A DNA stretch of 64,000 bases from JBEICQ01 sp046297395 (GTDB lineage Bacteria; Bacteroidota; Bacteroidia; UBA4408), in the NCBI GenBank assembly GCA_046297395.1, contig JBKCNM010000031.1, positions 62,001 to 126,000 on the forward strand, given 5' to 3'. The notes under the pieces are model-generated. The model was not told the origin of the DNA. It ran no database searches and worked only from the letters and a program-made list of their open reading frames with translations. How positions within the stretch are numbered: the stretch's first letter is position 1; each line of letters opens with the position of its first letter. The position numbers and the translations under genes are program-made. Of the stretch, positions 1-7,015 are shown piece after piece.

Positions 1-445
1 GAGATGCGATAAGGCAGGCCGGGGGTAATGCTAAAGGTGACATTTGCTTTTTTTCTGAAGTAGGTGGTGGTATCTCTGACCCTTGCATCAAAAAATCCGT
101 TTTTGATGAGGTAAAGACTCATTTGCGAAGTCGATCGGCTTGTAAGACTTGAGTCGAGAATCACCGGTGGCTCGGAAATGTTTTCTATCAGCCAGGTTTT
201 CCATTTTCTGGTCTTTCCAGCAGAGAAAAGGTTGTACGCCCGAAGGTATATTTTGGAAATCCAAAGGACTTTGCGATTGGGTTTTTGTTTGATGATGGCG
301 TACACCTCATCCTTGTCTATTCCCGTTGTGGAACCCTCAAACTTAAGCTTGGCAGACGACAATAGATATTGGTCTTCGGGCACTCTTTTGGTAATACTAC
401 AGGATGCCAATACGAGGATCAGCAACAAAATTCCATATTTGTAGA
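1..445 (-). CDS. tamL: TamL-type outer-membrane assembly lipoprotein, 5' part only
   Basis: The reading frame runs off the left edge, so only about the first 148 residues are present. The N-terminus is a short hydrophobic stretch ending in the lipobox LASC, followed by SITKRVPEDQYLL and IKQKPNRKVLW. This layout is typical of the Bacteroidetes TamL family: Omp85 relatives with POTRA domains that work with TamB in envelope biogenesis. The residues after it (SLYLIKNGFFDARV) look like a first POTRA domain. There is no in-frame ATG after the upstream stop at about 467-469. A CTG near 445 would give LQKVYKYG before the hydrophobic stretch and is my tentative start; TTG codons further in are alternatives. 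The gene is divergent from the methyltransferase at 500, leaving about 55 bp for both promoters. The family call is fairly secure; the start is not. Confidence 0.7.
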
Positions 446-499
446 CCTTTTGCAGGAGACGGTTTATAGATCCTGCTCAAAAATAGAGGAAAAGCATTG

Positions 500-1273
500 A
501 TGCAAACCATTACACGCAAAGAAATCCAAAGGATTGCCTCTCTGTCGCAACGGAAGGAGAGGGAATTACAGGGCAGATTTAAAGTTGAGGGTTTTAAAAT
601 CATCGGGGATTTATTGCTCAGGGGCTTCCCTTTTGCCTTCGTGTACAGTTGTTTGGAAGACCACACGATGGAAGATAGGTGTCTGAAAAACGGAACCGCC
701 TGGATAAAAATTTCAGATAAAGAACTTGCTGCCATGAGCAGTCTTCAGACGCCTCAGGGAATGCTTGCCATTGCTCCGATTACGGATTCAGCCCAAGAAA
801 AAGAAATTCAATTTCCGGCCATTGCGCTGGAAGGAATTCAGGATCCCGGAAATGTGGGAACCATCATCCGAATAGCCGACTGGTTTGGCATCAAACATAT
901 TCTTGCAGACAAATCATGTGCAGATCTGTATAATCCTAAAGTGTTACAAGCGAGCATGGGTTCCTTCTGCAACATTTCCTGGCATTCTTCTGATCATCTT
1001 GCAGGAAGCATCGCTCAGTTTAAGCGCCAATATCCCACGCTAAGGGTGCTGGCAACTTCCCTCAGTGGCAAACCCCTTGTCAGGCAGAGCCGGGATCCCT
1101 TTCTGCTTTGCATGGGAAATGAATCAAAAGGACTGTCGGAAGAAATGCTCGGACTTGCCACAGAATTATACCTTATCCCCGGAGACCGCGAGCGTTTTGC
1201 CGAATCTCTGAATGTGGGCATTGCCTGCGGCATTGCCTGTGCGAGCCTCAGCGGGAGTGAACCGGTGGGATGA
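500..1273 (+). CDS. TrmH/SpoU-family RNA 2'-O-methyltransferase
   Basis: A 257-residue SPOUT-class enzyme that would use S-adenosylmethionine to methylate a ribose 2'-OH in rRNA or tRNA. The N-terminal third (KEIQRIASLSQRKERE, then KVEGFKII) is the substrate-binding SpoU_sub_bind-like region. The catalytic domain holds the three SpoU motifs: EGIQDPGNVGTIIRIADW (motif 1, with the conserved N and R), CMGNESKGLSEEM (motif 2) and ESLNVGIACGIA (motif 3). A TTG codon lies just before the ATG at 500; the ATG, preceded by AGAGGAAAA, is the better start. The length is normal for the RsmB/RlmB-like subgroup, but the exact target nucleotide cannot be read from sequence. It lies 63 bp ahead of the TonB receptor on the same strand. 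Confidence 0.88.
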   Translation: MQTITRKEIQRIASLSQRKERELQGRFKVEGFKIIGDLLLRGFPFAFVYSCLEDHTMEDRCLKNGTAWIKISDKELAAMSSLQTPQGMLAIAPITDSAQEKEIQFPAIALEGIQDPGNVGTIIRIADWFGIKHILADKSCADLYNPKVLQASMGSFCNISWHSSDHLAGSIAQFKRQYPTLRVLATSLSGKPLVRQSRDPFLLCMGNESKGLSEEMLGLATELYLIPGDRERFAESLNVGIACGIACASLSGSEPVG

Positions 1274-1336
1274 ATGCATAATCCACCTTGCGGAGTAGAT
1301 GTCAATTATTACCTTTACCGACTTTTATAAGGGAAA

Positions 1337-3655
1337 ATGAGAAGATTCTTCGCGATCGCACTGCTTTTACTTCTGCCCTCGGCGGTGTTCTCGCAATTTG
1401 CAACTGTAAGGGGATTTCTATACGATAAATCCACCGCTGAACCCATGATTTTTAATGCCGTTGTTTTAAAAGGCACCAAATACGGAGTACAGACGGATGT
1501 AAATGGCTATTTCTCCATTACTCAGATTCCTCCCGGGAAATACACACTGGCTTCCTATTCTGTAGGTTTTGATACACTGCTGATGGAAGTTGAATTGAAA
1601 GCAGATGAAATATTGACAAAAAAACTATTCCTGACTAAAAAAGTAACCGAGCTCAAAGAACTCGTGGTTTCTGCAGATAAAACCGAGCGCAAAAACGATG
1701 TAAAAATATCTGTGAATAAAGTGACCTCAAGAGAAATCAAGAAGTTGCCTACGGTTGGCGGAGAACCTGATCTGGCGCAATATCTGCAGGTTATTCCCGG
1801 GGTAATTTTCACCGGTGACCAAGGAGGACAATTGTACATTCGTGGTGGATCGCCTGTGATGAACAGAGTAATCATTGATGGTATGCTAATCTATAACCCA
1901 TTTCACTCCATCGGACTCTATTCGGTTTTTGATGCAGATGCCATCAGGAATGCGGATGTTTATACCGGAGGATTCGGAGCGCAGTACGGCGGAAGAATCT
2001 CCTCGGTGATGGATATTACCACGCGGGATGGGAACAAAAAAAGAATTTCCGGAAAAGCCTCTGCAAGCACATTTGGTGGTAAGTTATTGCTTGAAGGACC
2101 AATCTTCAAAGAAAAAGAAGATGGGTCTGCCGCTTCTTCATTTCTCTTCTCCGCAAAAAATTCTTACCTGAGCCGCTCCTCCAAAATATTCTATCCAAAC
2201 GCAAATGAGCAACAGGGGCTGCCTTATGACTTCCTCGACATCTATGCAAAGGCATCGGTAAGCACCGGAAACGGCAGCAAGGCAAGCATATTTGCCATGC
2301 GTTATCAGGATAACGCCAAGTTTCTGGGAGTAGCAGACTTAAACTGGATCACCAATGGTGTAGGTGGAAACTTTGTTGTGGTTCCGCCCGGCACTAAAAC
2401 ACTCATCAAAGGTTACTTTGGCTACTCAAACTATACAGTATCTCTGCTTGAGTCCAATAATAAACCCCGCTCCAGCGGCATAGACGGTTTCAACTTTGGA
2501 TTTGATTTTATCAACTTCTCCGGAAAAAACGAAGTGAACTACGGCGTGGAAGCCATTGGAAACAAAACAACTTTTGAATTTACCAATTTAAGCAACAGCA
2601 TCCAATCAAATTTTGAAGCATCTAATACTGAACTTGCAGGATATATCCGCTACAAAATGAATTTTGGCAGGGTTATTTTCGATCCAAGTTTTCGTATCCA
2701 TTATTATGCCTCCATCAGTGAGCCATCCATTGAACCCAGAGCCGGACTCAAAGTGATTATTACCGACAACATCCGATTTAAAGCAGCCGGCGGTTTGTAC
2801 TCACAAAATCTCTACAGCACCTCCAGTGACCGGGATGTAGTGAATATCTTTTACGGATTTCTCTCAAGTCCGGAAAACATCCAAAATACTTTCCGACAAT
2901 TGGATGGCACCTATTCTGATGTGAACTCCAGGCTGCAAAAATCCTGGCATTCTATTGCAGGATTTGAATTTGATCTGGGAAAAAACACCCTGCTCAACAT
3001 CGAACTCTATAACAAACAGTTTTCTCAACTGATAAATGTCAACCCCAAAAAACTTTTTGATGATGTAGCTGCCAATGCCAATGTCCCTGACTCTCTTAAA
3101 AAAGATCTTATTGTGGAAACAGGATTTGCGCGCGGCATTGATTGTAACCTCAAGTATGATTATAACCGACTATACATCTGGGCGGTATATTCACTCGGCT
3201 TCGTCACCAGGTATGATGGCAATCTACAATACATGCCTCACTTCGACAGGAGGCATAATGTCAACCTGGTAGTCTCTTATGAGCTGGGAAAAAGACGCGA
3301 CTGGGAAATCAATATCAGGATGAACTATGGTTCAGGATTCCCTTTCACACGCTCTCAGGGCTATTATAATAATTTACAAGTGGCCGACGGCATTTCTCAA
3401 AGTGTTGCCAATTCAAATAATTCCATTGGTATTATTTACGGACCGCTTAACAAAGGTCGGCTACCCGACTACCACAGGCTGGACATCAATGTGAAGAAAA
3501 AATTTGTACTTGGTGAAAACACCCTTCTCGAGGTGAATGCCGGAGCAACCAATCTCTATAATCGCCAAAACATTTTCTACAAGGATCGGATAACAAACAA
3601 GGAACTCTACCAGTTGCCTTTTCTTCCGACCCTCTCGGCAAACATCACTTTCTGA
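1337..3655 (+). CDS. TonB-dependent outer-membrane receptor with carboxypeptidase-regulatory-like N-terminus
   Basis: A 772-residue outer-membrane protein. Residues 1-19 form a signal peptide (MRRFFAIALLLLLPSAVFS). Residues about 22-105 form a CarboxypepD_reg-like beta-sandwich (VRGFLYDKSTAEP, then DVNGYFSITQIPPGKY), common in Bacteroidetes receptors. A plug domain follows at about 125-225 (LPTVGGEPDLAQYLQVIPG, YIRGGSPVMNRVIIDGM, GGFGAQYGGRISSVMD), then a beta-barrel ending in aromatic Phe (LPTLSANITF). No SusD partner is adjacent and the substrate is unknown; small peptides, siderophores or other nutrients are possible. The last 165 bp are repeated at 5266-5430, as described for the flanking repeat. 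The box TACCTTTA about 20 bp before the start resembles the Bacteroidetes -7 element. Confidence 0.9.
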   Translation: MRRFFAIALLLLLPSAVFSQFATVRGFLYDKSTAEPMIFNAVVLKGTKYGVQTDVNGYFSITQIPPGKYTLASYSVGFDTLLMEVELKADEILTKKLFLTKKVTELKELVVSADKTERKNDVKISVNKVTSREIKKLPTVGGEPDLAQYLQVIPGVIFTGDQGGQLYIRGGSPVMNRVIIDGMLIYNPFHSIGLYSVFDADAIRNADVYTGGFGAQYGGRISSVMDITTRDGNKKRISGKASASTFGGKLLLEGPIFKEKEDGSAASSFLFSAKNSYLSRSSKIFYPNANEQQGLPYDFLDIYAKASVSTGNGSKASIFAMRYQDNAKFLGVADLNWITNGVGGNFVVVPPGTKTLIKGYFGYSNYTVSLLESNNKPRSSGIDGFNFGFDFINFSGKNEVNYGVEAIGNKTTFEFTNLSNSIQSNFEASNTELAGYIRYKMNFGRVIFDPSFRIHYYASISEPSIEPRAGLKVIITDNIRFKAAGGLYSQNLYSTSSDRDVVNIFYGFLSSPENIQNTFRQLDGTYSDVNSRLQKSWHSIAGFEFDLGKNTLLNIELYNKQFSQLINVNPKKLFDDVAANANVPDSLKKDLIVETGFARGIDCNLKYDYNRLYIWAVYSLGFVTRYDGNLQYMPHFDRRHNVNLVVSYELGKRRDWEINIRMNYGSGFPFTRSQGYYNNLQVADGISQSVANSNNSIGIIYGPLNKGRLPDYHRLDINVKKKFVLGENTLLEVNAGATNLYNRQNIFYKDRITNKELYQLPFLPTLSANITF

Positions 3656-3795
3656 TGATTATTCGGGATTTGTAGAATCCATCTACAGTGTTACCGGTTC
3701 ATCGTTCACCAAATGCACCTGCATGTTTGCTCCGAACATGCCCGTGCAAACCCTGCCGGGAATGAATTCTTCAAGCTTTTTAATAAAAGTCTGAT
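3491..3795. repeat. Left copy of a 305-bp direct repeat flanking the ATPase island
   Basis: This segment matches 5266-5570 in the same orientation at a constant offset of 1775 bp with no indels. I count nine mismatches, about 97% identity. It contains the true 3' end of the TonB receptor and a copy of the 3' end of dtd. Weaker similarity runs a little further on both sides, to about 3811 on the right. The left copy supplies the intact receptor end and the right copy the intact dtd end, so the insertion between them broke neither gene. Confidence 0.93.
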
Positions 3796-3811
3796 GTCGC
3801 TTTTAGCAATC
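3659..3811 (-). pseudogene. Remnant of the 3' end of dtd (duplicated gene end)
   Basis: Read on the minus strand this matches the C-terminal ~50 codons of the intact dtd at 5434-5886, including the same stop position. Five point differences fall in the clean part of the repeat, and the similarity fades after about 3795. No dtd N-terminus is present, so it cannot encode a deacylase. It is a by-product of the duplication that brackets the ATPase gene. A short plus-strand frame across it is an accident of this copy. Confidence 0.85.
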
Positions 3812-4024
3812 ACCATGCTATTTGTTGCAATATGCAACTTCATCCGCGCAGCTTCGTTCATTTTTCTTTTTACATGTTATGCTCAATCATCCTCATTGAA
3901 ACAGTAAAAAGACCATGCAGAAAAGGTAAAATCAAGCGTAATCAGACAGAGAAAAAAACCGCCTTATTAATTATAAATAGAATTTTATGGATTACGATTC
4001 CATATTTTTCCATATATTTGCTTC
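3812..4024. other. AT-rich leader of the ATPase island
   Basis: No coding gene is supported here. The stretch is AT-rich and contains a small hairpin at 3824-3838 (GTTGC, loop AATAT, GCAAC). It belongs to the sequence unique to the island, since it has no match to dtd or the receptor. I saw no transposase fragment and no obvious terminal inverted repeat paired with the far end of the island. Confidence 0.5.
4013..4020 (+). promoter_or_regulatory. Candidate -7 box of the ATPase gene
   Basis: TATATTTG fits the Bacteroidetes -7 consensus TAnnTTTG. It ends four bases before the ATG at 4025, so a transcript from it would be leaderless or nearly so. No convincing TTTG lies 19-21 bp upstream, which lowers confidence. 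Confidence 0.35.
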
Positions 4025-5185
4025 ATGATTCAGCGCATTGCCGGAAATACATTAAGGGATCTTGCTTTAAAATTTAAAGCAGTTGCCGTTACCGGAGCAA
4101 GGCAAACAGGAAAAACTACTTTGGTAAAACAAGTTTTTAAAAACAAGCCTTACCTGTCATTAGAAAATCTCGATATCCGAAACTTCGCACTTGAGGATCC
4201 CAGAGGATTTTTGGAAACCTATCGAGATGGAGCCATCCTGGATGAGGTTCAACGCGCTCCATCTTTATTTTCTTATTTGCAGGAAGTATTAGATCATACT
4301 AAAACCAAAGGTTTGTTTATTCTCTCGGGATCGAATAATTTTTTGTTGCAGGAAAACATTACTCAAACTTTATCAGGAAGAGTAGGGTACATTCACCTGC
4401 TGCCATTTTCCATAGCTGAATTAAAGAAATCGAAATTACTCCCGGCAGGAGATGATGAACTGATGTTGAAAGGATTTTATCCTCCTATTTACGACCAAGA
4501 GATTCCACCGGCAGATTGGTGTCCCAACTACATTCGAACCTATATTGAAAAAGATGTTCGACAAATAAAAAACATTGCCGATTTGATTGTATTTGAAAGG
4601 TTCATAAAATTGCTCGCCGGCCGTTCAGGTCAGGAATTAAATAATTCGGCCTTGTCTGTAGAAGTTGGGGTTGATGTGAAAACTATTCAATCTTGGATTG
4701 GAATATTAGAAAGCAGTTTTATTATTTACTTATTAAAACCACATCACAAGAATTTTAAAAAAACAATTGTGAAGAGACCGAAGCTTTATTTTTATGACTC
4801 TGCTTTGGTTTGCTATTTGTTGGGAATACGCAACACATCTCAACTTACAAACCATCCACTAAGAGGAGCCATTTTTGAAGGAATGGTGCTTACTGAACTA
4901 ATAAAAAAAAGAACGAATGCAGGTTTAGAGATAAATTTGTTTTTCTGGAGAGATAAAACAGGGCACGAAATTGATGTGATTATTGATGATGGAAGTACTT
5001 TGTTGCCCATTGAAATTAAATCCGGCAAGACCATTCTTTCCGAGTTCTTCCGTAACATAGATTATTGGTCGAAGGTGAGTAAAATTTCTCAATCGGTGCT
5101 ATTGTATGCCGGAGAGCAAAGTCAAAAAAGAACGGATGGAAAAGACATATTTAATTGGCGAAGTTTGACCGATTACGAATTATAA
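4025..5185 (+). CDS. AAA-type ATP-binding protein with DUF4143 C-terminus
   Basis: A 386-residue member of the AAA_14/DUF4143 ATPase family. The Walker A motif is GARQTGKTTLVK (about residues 24-35); GAILDEVQRAP (about 69-79) is Walker B. ILSGSNNFLL followed by QTLSGRVGYIHLLPFS is the typical sensor/post-sensor segment. The C-terminal DUF4143 half contains PKLYFYDSALVCYLLGI and a PD-(D/E)xK-like core, FFWRDKTGHEIDVII followed by LPIEIKSGK. Such proteins are abundant and mobile in Bacteroidetes and archaea, and their cellular role is unsettled. The gene looks AT-richer than its neighbours. It sits alone between convergent gene ends and is bracketed by 305-bp direct repeats, which suggests recent acquisition. 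A hairpin follows the stop at 5207-5225 (AATTGTA, loop CCTGT, TACAATT). Confidence 0.88.
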   Translation: MIQRIAGNTLRDLALKFKAVAVTGARQTGKTTLVKQVFKNKPYLSLENLDIRNFALEDPRGFLETYRDGAILDEVQRAPSLFSYLQEVLDHTKTKGLFILSGSNNFLLQENITQTLSGRVGYIHLLPFSIAELKKSKLLPAGDDELMLKGFYPPIYDQEIPPADWCPNYIRTYIEKDVRQIKNIADLIVFERFIKLLAGRSGQELNNSALSVEVGVDVKTIQSWIGILESSFIIYLLKPHHKNFKKTIVKRPKLYFYDSALVCYLLGIRNTSQLTNHPLRGAIFEGMVLTELIKKRTNAGLEINLFFWRDKTGHEIDVIIDDGSTLLPIEIKSGKTILSEFFRNIDYWSKVSKISQSVLLYAGEQSQKRTDGKDIFNWRSLTDYEL

Positions 5186-5265
5186 AAGTTGACGCCTTTT
5201 ACGCTTAATTGTACCTGTTACAATTGATGTTTCAAACTACCGCCAGAATAGGGCTCAACATCCAA

Positions 5266-5430
5266 GTGAAGAAAAAATTTGTACTTGGCGAAAACACCCT
5301 TCCCGAGGTGAATGCCGGAGCAACCAATCTCTATAATCGCCAAAACATTTTCTACAAGGATCGGATAACAAACAAGGAACTCTAACAGTTGCCTTTTCTT
5401 CCGACCCTCCCGGCAAACATCACTTTCTGA
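5266..5430 (+). pseudogene. Remnant of the TonB receptor 3' end
   Basis: The frame encodes VKKKFVLGENTLPEVNAGA and continues like the receptor C-terminus, but a TAC codon has become TAA at 5383-5385. Two Leu/Ser codons have also changed to Pro codons. There is no promoter-proximal part of a receptor gene before it. These changes fit drift in a non-functional copy. Confidence 0.85.
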
Positions 5431-5570
5431 TGATTATTCGGGATTTGTAGAATCCATCCACAGTGTTACCGGTCCATCGTTCACCAAATGCACCTGCATA
5501 TTTGCTCCGAAGATGCCCGTGCAAACCCTGCCGGGAATGAATTCTTCAAGCATTTTAATAAAAGTCTGAT
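5266..5570. repeat. Right copy of the 305-bp direct repeat flanking the ATPase island
   Basis: This matches 3491-3795 with nine mismatches and no gap. Its left half is a decayed receptor 3' end and its right half is the functional dtd 3' end. Patchy similarity also continues about 20 bp to the left of 5266 before it is lost. Confidence 0.93.
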
Positions 5571-5886
5571 AGTGCTCCCTGGCAATCTCTGCAGGAGCAG
5601 ACCTGACAAAAGAAGGCCGATTTCCTTTTTTGGTTTGGGCAAACAGGGTAAATTGACTGACAACCAAAACCGAAGCGTCAACATCATTTAGTGAGCGGTT
5701 CATGTTACCGGATTCATCCGCAAACATCCGCAATGAAATCAATTTACGAGCCATTCTGTTAAAATCCTCGGGATTCTCGTCGTTCCCGAAAGCACACAAA
5801 ACAAGCATTCCTTGTCCAATAGAGGAGATCATTTCTTCATTCACCAATACTTTGGCTTCCTTTACCCTTTGCAGGAGCAACCGCAT
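5434..5886 (-). CDS. dtd: D-aminoacyl-tRNA deacylase
   Basis: A 150-residue enzyme that hydrolyses D-amino acids (and glycine from tRNA-Ala) off mischarged tRNAs in the cytosol. Both family signatures are present: VSQFTL (about residues 76-81), which forms the active-site wall, and VNDGPVTLWMDS near the C-terminus, where the family's Gly-cisPro motif lies. The length equals the usual DTD chain of 145-150 residues, and the start MRLLLQRVKEAKV is canonical. Its 3' end lies in the right copy of the 305-bp repeat. It is followed on the minus strand by the receptor remnant, and it is the last gene of a likely DUF2452 - LON-domain - dtd operon with gaps of 2-3 bp. Confidence 0.95.
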   Translation of the reverse strand: MRLLLQRVKEAKVLVNEEMISSIGQGMLVLCAFGNDENPEDFNRMARKLISLRMFADESGNMNRSLNDVDASVLVVSQFTLFAQTKKGNRPSFVRSAPAEIAREHYQTFIKMLEEFIPGRVCTGIFGANMQVHLVNDGPVTLWMDSTNPE

Positions 5887-5889
5887 GAT

Positions 5890-6474
5890 TTAATTTAATA
5901 GAAATTTTCCGCCGGACTGATTCTCGGCATTCCTTGAAACAATAAGCAGTTTTAATAAATTCCGGATTGACTTACCTAATATTTGGGGATTGGAAATTTG
6001 CATCATCTGGAGTCGCTGTGAAAGTGCCAGAGGAAGTTCTGAAAGCACCTGATAATAAGTTTTAGGTTCTTTCAGCGCATAATCAACATCTTCTTGCTGC
6101 ATATATTCGACATAGAGCGACAACATTTTTTGGTCGTACTGATGACCCGCAGGGTCCATAAAATCAACCTCGCCACCGGCATAGAGTTTTGATGGCAAAG
6201 GGTTGCGTATGGTTAACAACTTAAAAACACGCAATCCCTCCACCTCAATATCACTCTCACCATTGTCGTATTGCCTGATGATTTTGTTGATTCTGACTTC
6301 TGTACCGAATTCGGATATTTTTCTGTTGATGATGCAGGGGATTCCAAAGGTTCCTTGATTTTTGGAAGTTTCAGCAACAAGTTGCCTGTAGCGTATTTCA
6401 AAAATATGCAGTTGCATTTTCTCCCCGGGAAGGATGGCAAGTTCAAGAGGAAAATATGGAATCATTACGGACAT
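5890..6474 (-). CDS. LON N-terminal (PUA-like) domain protein
   Basis: A 194-residue stand-alone LON substrate-binding domain. IPYFPLELAILPGEKMQLHIFEIRYRQL is the typical opening of this fold (short pieces: FPLELAILPGE, LHIFEIRYRQL). The middle is beta-rich (EVRINKIIRQYDNGESDIEVEG in parts) and the C-terminus is helical. There is no AAA or peptidase domain, so it is not a protease; family members are thought to bind unfolded or specific protein segments. It sits 3 bp from dtd and 2 bp from the DUF2452 gene, an arrangement that implies one transcript. The full Lon protease is encoded separately at 13869. Confidence 0.85.
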   Translation of the reverse strand: MSVMIPYFPLELAILPGEKMQLHIFEIRYRQLVAETSKNQGTFGIPCIINRKISEFGTEVRINKIIRQYDNGESDIEVEGLRVFKLLTIRNPLPSKLYAGGEVDFMDPAGHQYDQKMLSLYVEYMQQEDVDYALKEPKTYYQVLSELPLALSQRLQMMQISNPQILGKSIRNLLKLLIVSRNAENQSGGKFLLN

Positions 6475-6476
6475 CG

Positions 6477-6905
6477 TTAATCTGACGAGGAAAGAACATC
6501 CCAGGTATAATCTGCAAGAAGCCTGATGGTTGATACATGTTCCGCAAACGGCATTTCACCTCCCCACTCTGATGGAGAGACCAGGCTGAGCACATGCGCA
6601 CCCTTGTGGTTTTTATACAGGTGATAAATATGCCCTACTACCGGTTCAAACCTGTAGTTCGATTCGTAAATCCATGTACTTACCTCTACCCTTTTCTTAA
6701 TTTCTCCTGCCTGTTCAGCAATGAGCTGCATTTGGCGAAAAAGATTTTTTAGCTGATGCTCTGTTTGCTCTTGCATGGAAGCAAGGGCTTTGCTTTTGAT
6801 TTTTCCCTTGTCTTCGGGTTTGATCAATGCACTTCCAATATGATGGGCAAATTCCATCAAGCCGGGGTATTCGGCTGTTTTGTCTTTATCAATGGGATTT
6901 TCCAT
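6477..6905 (-). CDS. DUF2452 family protein
   Basis: A 142-residue cytosolic protein with the DUF2452 signature: STWIYESNYRFEPVVGHIY and LSLVSPSEWG. A helical, partly coiled-coil stretch precedes it (about residues 40-72). The function of the family is unknown. It is the first gene of a three-gene minus-strand operon with the LON-domain protein and dtd, and is divergent from rnr across 110 bp. On the minus strand, TACTTTTA lies a few bases before its ATG and resembles a -7 box. Confidence 0.8.
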   Translation of the reverse strand: MENPIDKDKTAEYPGLMEFAHHIGSALIKPEDKGKIKSKALASMQEQTEHQLKNLFRQMQLIAEQAGEIKKRVEVSTWIYESNYRFEPVVGHIYHLYKNHKGAHVLSLVSPSEWGGEMPFAEHVSTIRLLADYTWDVLSSSD

Positions 6906-7015
6906 TTGTGTAAAAGTAACACAAAAACAACTGAATTGTTCTTTGCAGTCCCCTCCTGAAAGGCAAAAAAACCGGTTTAGGGCGATGCCAAAAAATTATT
7001 CTCGTACTTTGTAGT

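Noticed and set aside
3713..3907. Plus-strand open frame of 64 codons beginning in the left repeat
   Set aside because: It runs antisense through the dtd remnant and into the AT-rich leader; the same frame in the right copy lies antisense to the intact dtd gene.
3796..5265. The ATPase island as a classical insertion sequence
   Set aside because: No transposase, no matching terminal inverted repeats seen, and the flanking duplication is far longer than a normal target-site duplication.
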